Assembly (NCBI GenBank): GCA_015146655.1
Contig: VKHL01000004.1
Span: 310,001 to 374,000, forward strand
Direction: 5' to 3'
Length of the DNA stretch: 64,000 nt
Origin: Ochromonas danica
Taxonomy: Eukaryota; Sar; Chrysophyceae; Chromulinales; Chromulinaceae
Below, in pieces: positions 63,786 through 64,000 of this stretch. A program made the position numbers and the translations under genes. The notes under the pieces were generated by a model. The model saw only the letters and a list, made by a program, of their open reading frames with translations. It made no database searches and was not told the origin of the DNA. Numbering within the stretch: the first letter of the stretch is position 1; the number at the start of each line of letters is the position of its first letter.

Positions 63786-64000
63786 GATCAAAAACTATAT
63801 TCGATTAGAAACTGTTATATTCGCTCCACTTCTCACACTCTTCGATAGTGGATTGATTAGCAACCCAGGAAACTTTCGATTATTGCAATTAAATCCAAAC
63901 TGTCAAAGCAGAGATGAAGCAGGAATCCTTAAGCTCCTTCCCAAACGCTGCTAAGAGAGGTGATGGTTGTTCGTGCCTCTGTGCTGCGTGTGCTGTGCTC
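63786..64000. other. Window edge, nothing recognised
   Basis: 215 bp upstream of the last gene; probable promoter, no other feature seen. Confidence 0.4.

Overview
This window is nuclear DNA from a eukaryote. Most genes carry short GT-AG introns (about 50-130 bp), and the products are typically eukaryotic: Serinc, IPK1, KATNIP, OGT, a CaMK-type kinase, a mitochondrial carrier and GRAM-VASt proteins. Genes are tightly packed on both strands, with convergent stops as close as 35 bp. A KATNIP orthologue suggests a ciliated or flagellated cell. Pro/Thr 'SAPT/SPT' linkers, a sulfotransferase, an octotricopeptide-like array and a bacterial-type MHS transporter suggest a protist, possibly a stramenopile. 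That assignment is inference. I see no rRNA, tRNA, CRISPR, transposon or virus-derived element.

Layout. 0-5 kb: two unrecognised genes, a RING-like protein and a Serinc membrane protein. 5-7 kb: biotin-protein ligase. 7-14 kb: two divergent C2-GRAM-VASt paralogues (sterol-transfer type) flanking a sparse stretch with one candidate small gene, then a candidate 53-aa gene. 14-25 kb: CaMK-like kinase, alpha/beta hydrolase, IPK1, a secreted Pro/Thr-linker protein, a SET methyltransferase and a Golgi-type sulfotransferase. 25.5-29 kb: an intronless protein with twenty 41-residue repeats and a decayed tail. 29-40 kb: KATNIP, an OGT-type glycosyltransferase with a hydrophobic N-terminus, and a mitochondrial carrier. 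40-43.4 kb: one gene fusing a complete HMG-CoA synthase to a complete FabF-like ketoacyl synthase. 43.7-44 kb: an 81-bp-arm foldback. 44-53.7 kb: a SpoU-type methyltransferase, two unrecognised disordered proteins and an MHS transporter. 53.8-60.5 kb: two purple acid phosphatase genes sharing a near-identical, gap-free 1.74-kb inverted repeat around an LRR-like gene. 60.5-64 kb: CTP synthase and a small tail-anchored-looking protein.

The strongest candidate for something undescribed is the HMG-CoA synthase/ketoacyl synthase fusion. Both active sites are intact and the domain junction lies in uninterrupted coding sequence. It could couple acetoacetyl formation to HMG-CoA synthesis, or belong to a beta-branching-like pathway. 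HMG-CoA synthase feeds sterol synthesis and VASt proteins move sterols, but nothing here shows these genes act together. Splice sites were placed by hand by matching GT/AG signals to reading phase and family motifs; none was checked against transcripts.
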